Translations under genes and position numbers: made by a program | Shown: piece after piece, positions 16,064 to 16,114 of the stretch | Layout of the letters: every line of letters starts with the position of its first letter | Numbering within the stretch: the stretch's first letter is position 1 | Notes under the pieces: model-generated | Database searches by the model: none | Told to the model about the DNA's origin: nothing | The model's input: the letters and a program-made list of their open reading frames with translations, nothing else | Assembly: GCA_024277475.1 (NCBI GenBank) | Contig: JAJRVC010000645.1 | Span: forward strand, 1 to 16,114 | Direction: 5' to 3' | Length of the DNA: 16,114 nt | Origin: Deltaproteobacteria bacterium | Lineage (GTDB): Bacteria > Desulfobacterota > Desulfobacteria > Desulfobacterales > JAFDCJ01

Positions 16064-16114
16064 TTACAGGATAATTTCTCCCGTTTTTTCGGTGCTGTAT
16101 CCGCCCAGCGCATC
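16064..16114 (-). CDS. C-terminal end of an unidentified protein (partial, runs off the window)
   Basis: On the minus strand an open frame enters from the right edge and ends at TAA (16064-16066). It encodes DALGGYSTEKTGEIIL. Spacing to the MFS gene (72 bp, or 15 bp if that gene starts at 16048) fits an upstream member of the same transcription unit. The peptide is too short to recognise and could be chance. Confidence 0.35.
   Translation of the reverse strand, partial: DALGGYSTEKTGEIIL

Overview
The window reads as a chromosomal segment of a Gram-negative anaerobe, most likely a deltaproteobacterial sulfate-reducer-type organism (Desulfobacterales or close kin). This is inferred, not proven. 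The grounds are the protein flavour, a molybdopterin enzyme paired with a GAF/PAS hybrid histidine kinase, the ftsEX-envC-ctp-yibQ order, and a short inverted-repeat element ending in TCGTAAAAAGTC / GACTTTTTACGA that I associate from memory with such genomes. Coding density is high. Almost everything runs on the minus strand; pyrE is the only convincing plus-strand gene. I see no rRNA, tRNA, CRISPR array, transposase or phage gene.

Left part (1-5675). Positions 1-63 hold nested inverted repeats ending in a T-run, probably a terminator-like structure. A two-gene minus-strand unit follows: a 971-residue hybrid histidine kinase whose stop overlaps by 8 nt the start of a 695-residue DMSO-reductase-superfamily molybdopterin enzyme. 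The kinase has a V4R-like cytosolic sensor, a membrane hairpin, GAF, PAS, HisKA/HATPase and a receiver. The enzyme has no signal peptide and has Asp where the second Cys of its N-terminal Fe-S motif is expected. A good sigma70-type promoter lies at 5382-5410, and the leader contains a 124-bp element with 26-bp terminal inverted repeats. The 550-bp gap 5126-5675 holds this leader, a GC-rich hairpin region and no convincing gene.

Centre (5676-12236). Six tightly packed minus-strand genes form one apparent operon, in transcription order tolC-like, ftsE, ftsX, envC, ctp (S41 protease) and yibQ-like (divergent polysaccharide deacetylase). tolC/ftsE share ATGA, ftsE/ftsX overlap by 20 nt and the other gaps are 11-20 nt. 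FtsEX is an ABC complex that drives peptidoglycan hydrolysis at the division site through EnvC, a periplasmic coiled-coil protein with a catalytically dead LytM domain. Ctp-type proteases and YibQ-type proteins are frequent neighbours. The unusual member is the outer-membrane TolC-family protein at the head.

Right part (12237-16114). A 256-bp divergent region separates tolC from plus-strand pyrE. It carries a plus promoter, an intrinsic terminator with a possible competing hairpin ahead of pyrE, and a minus promoter that would make the tolC leader antisense to the pyrE leader. Then come minus-strand queD/PTPS-like, dnaJ and an MFS transporter gene, and finally the last 16 codons of an unidentified gene at the right edge.
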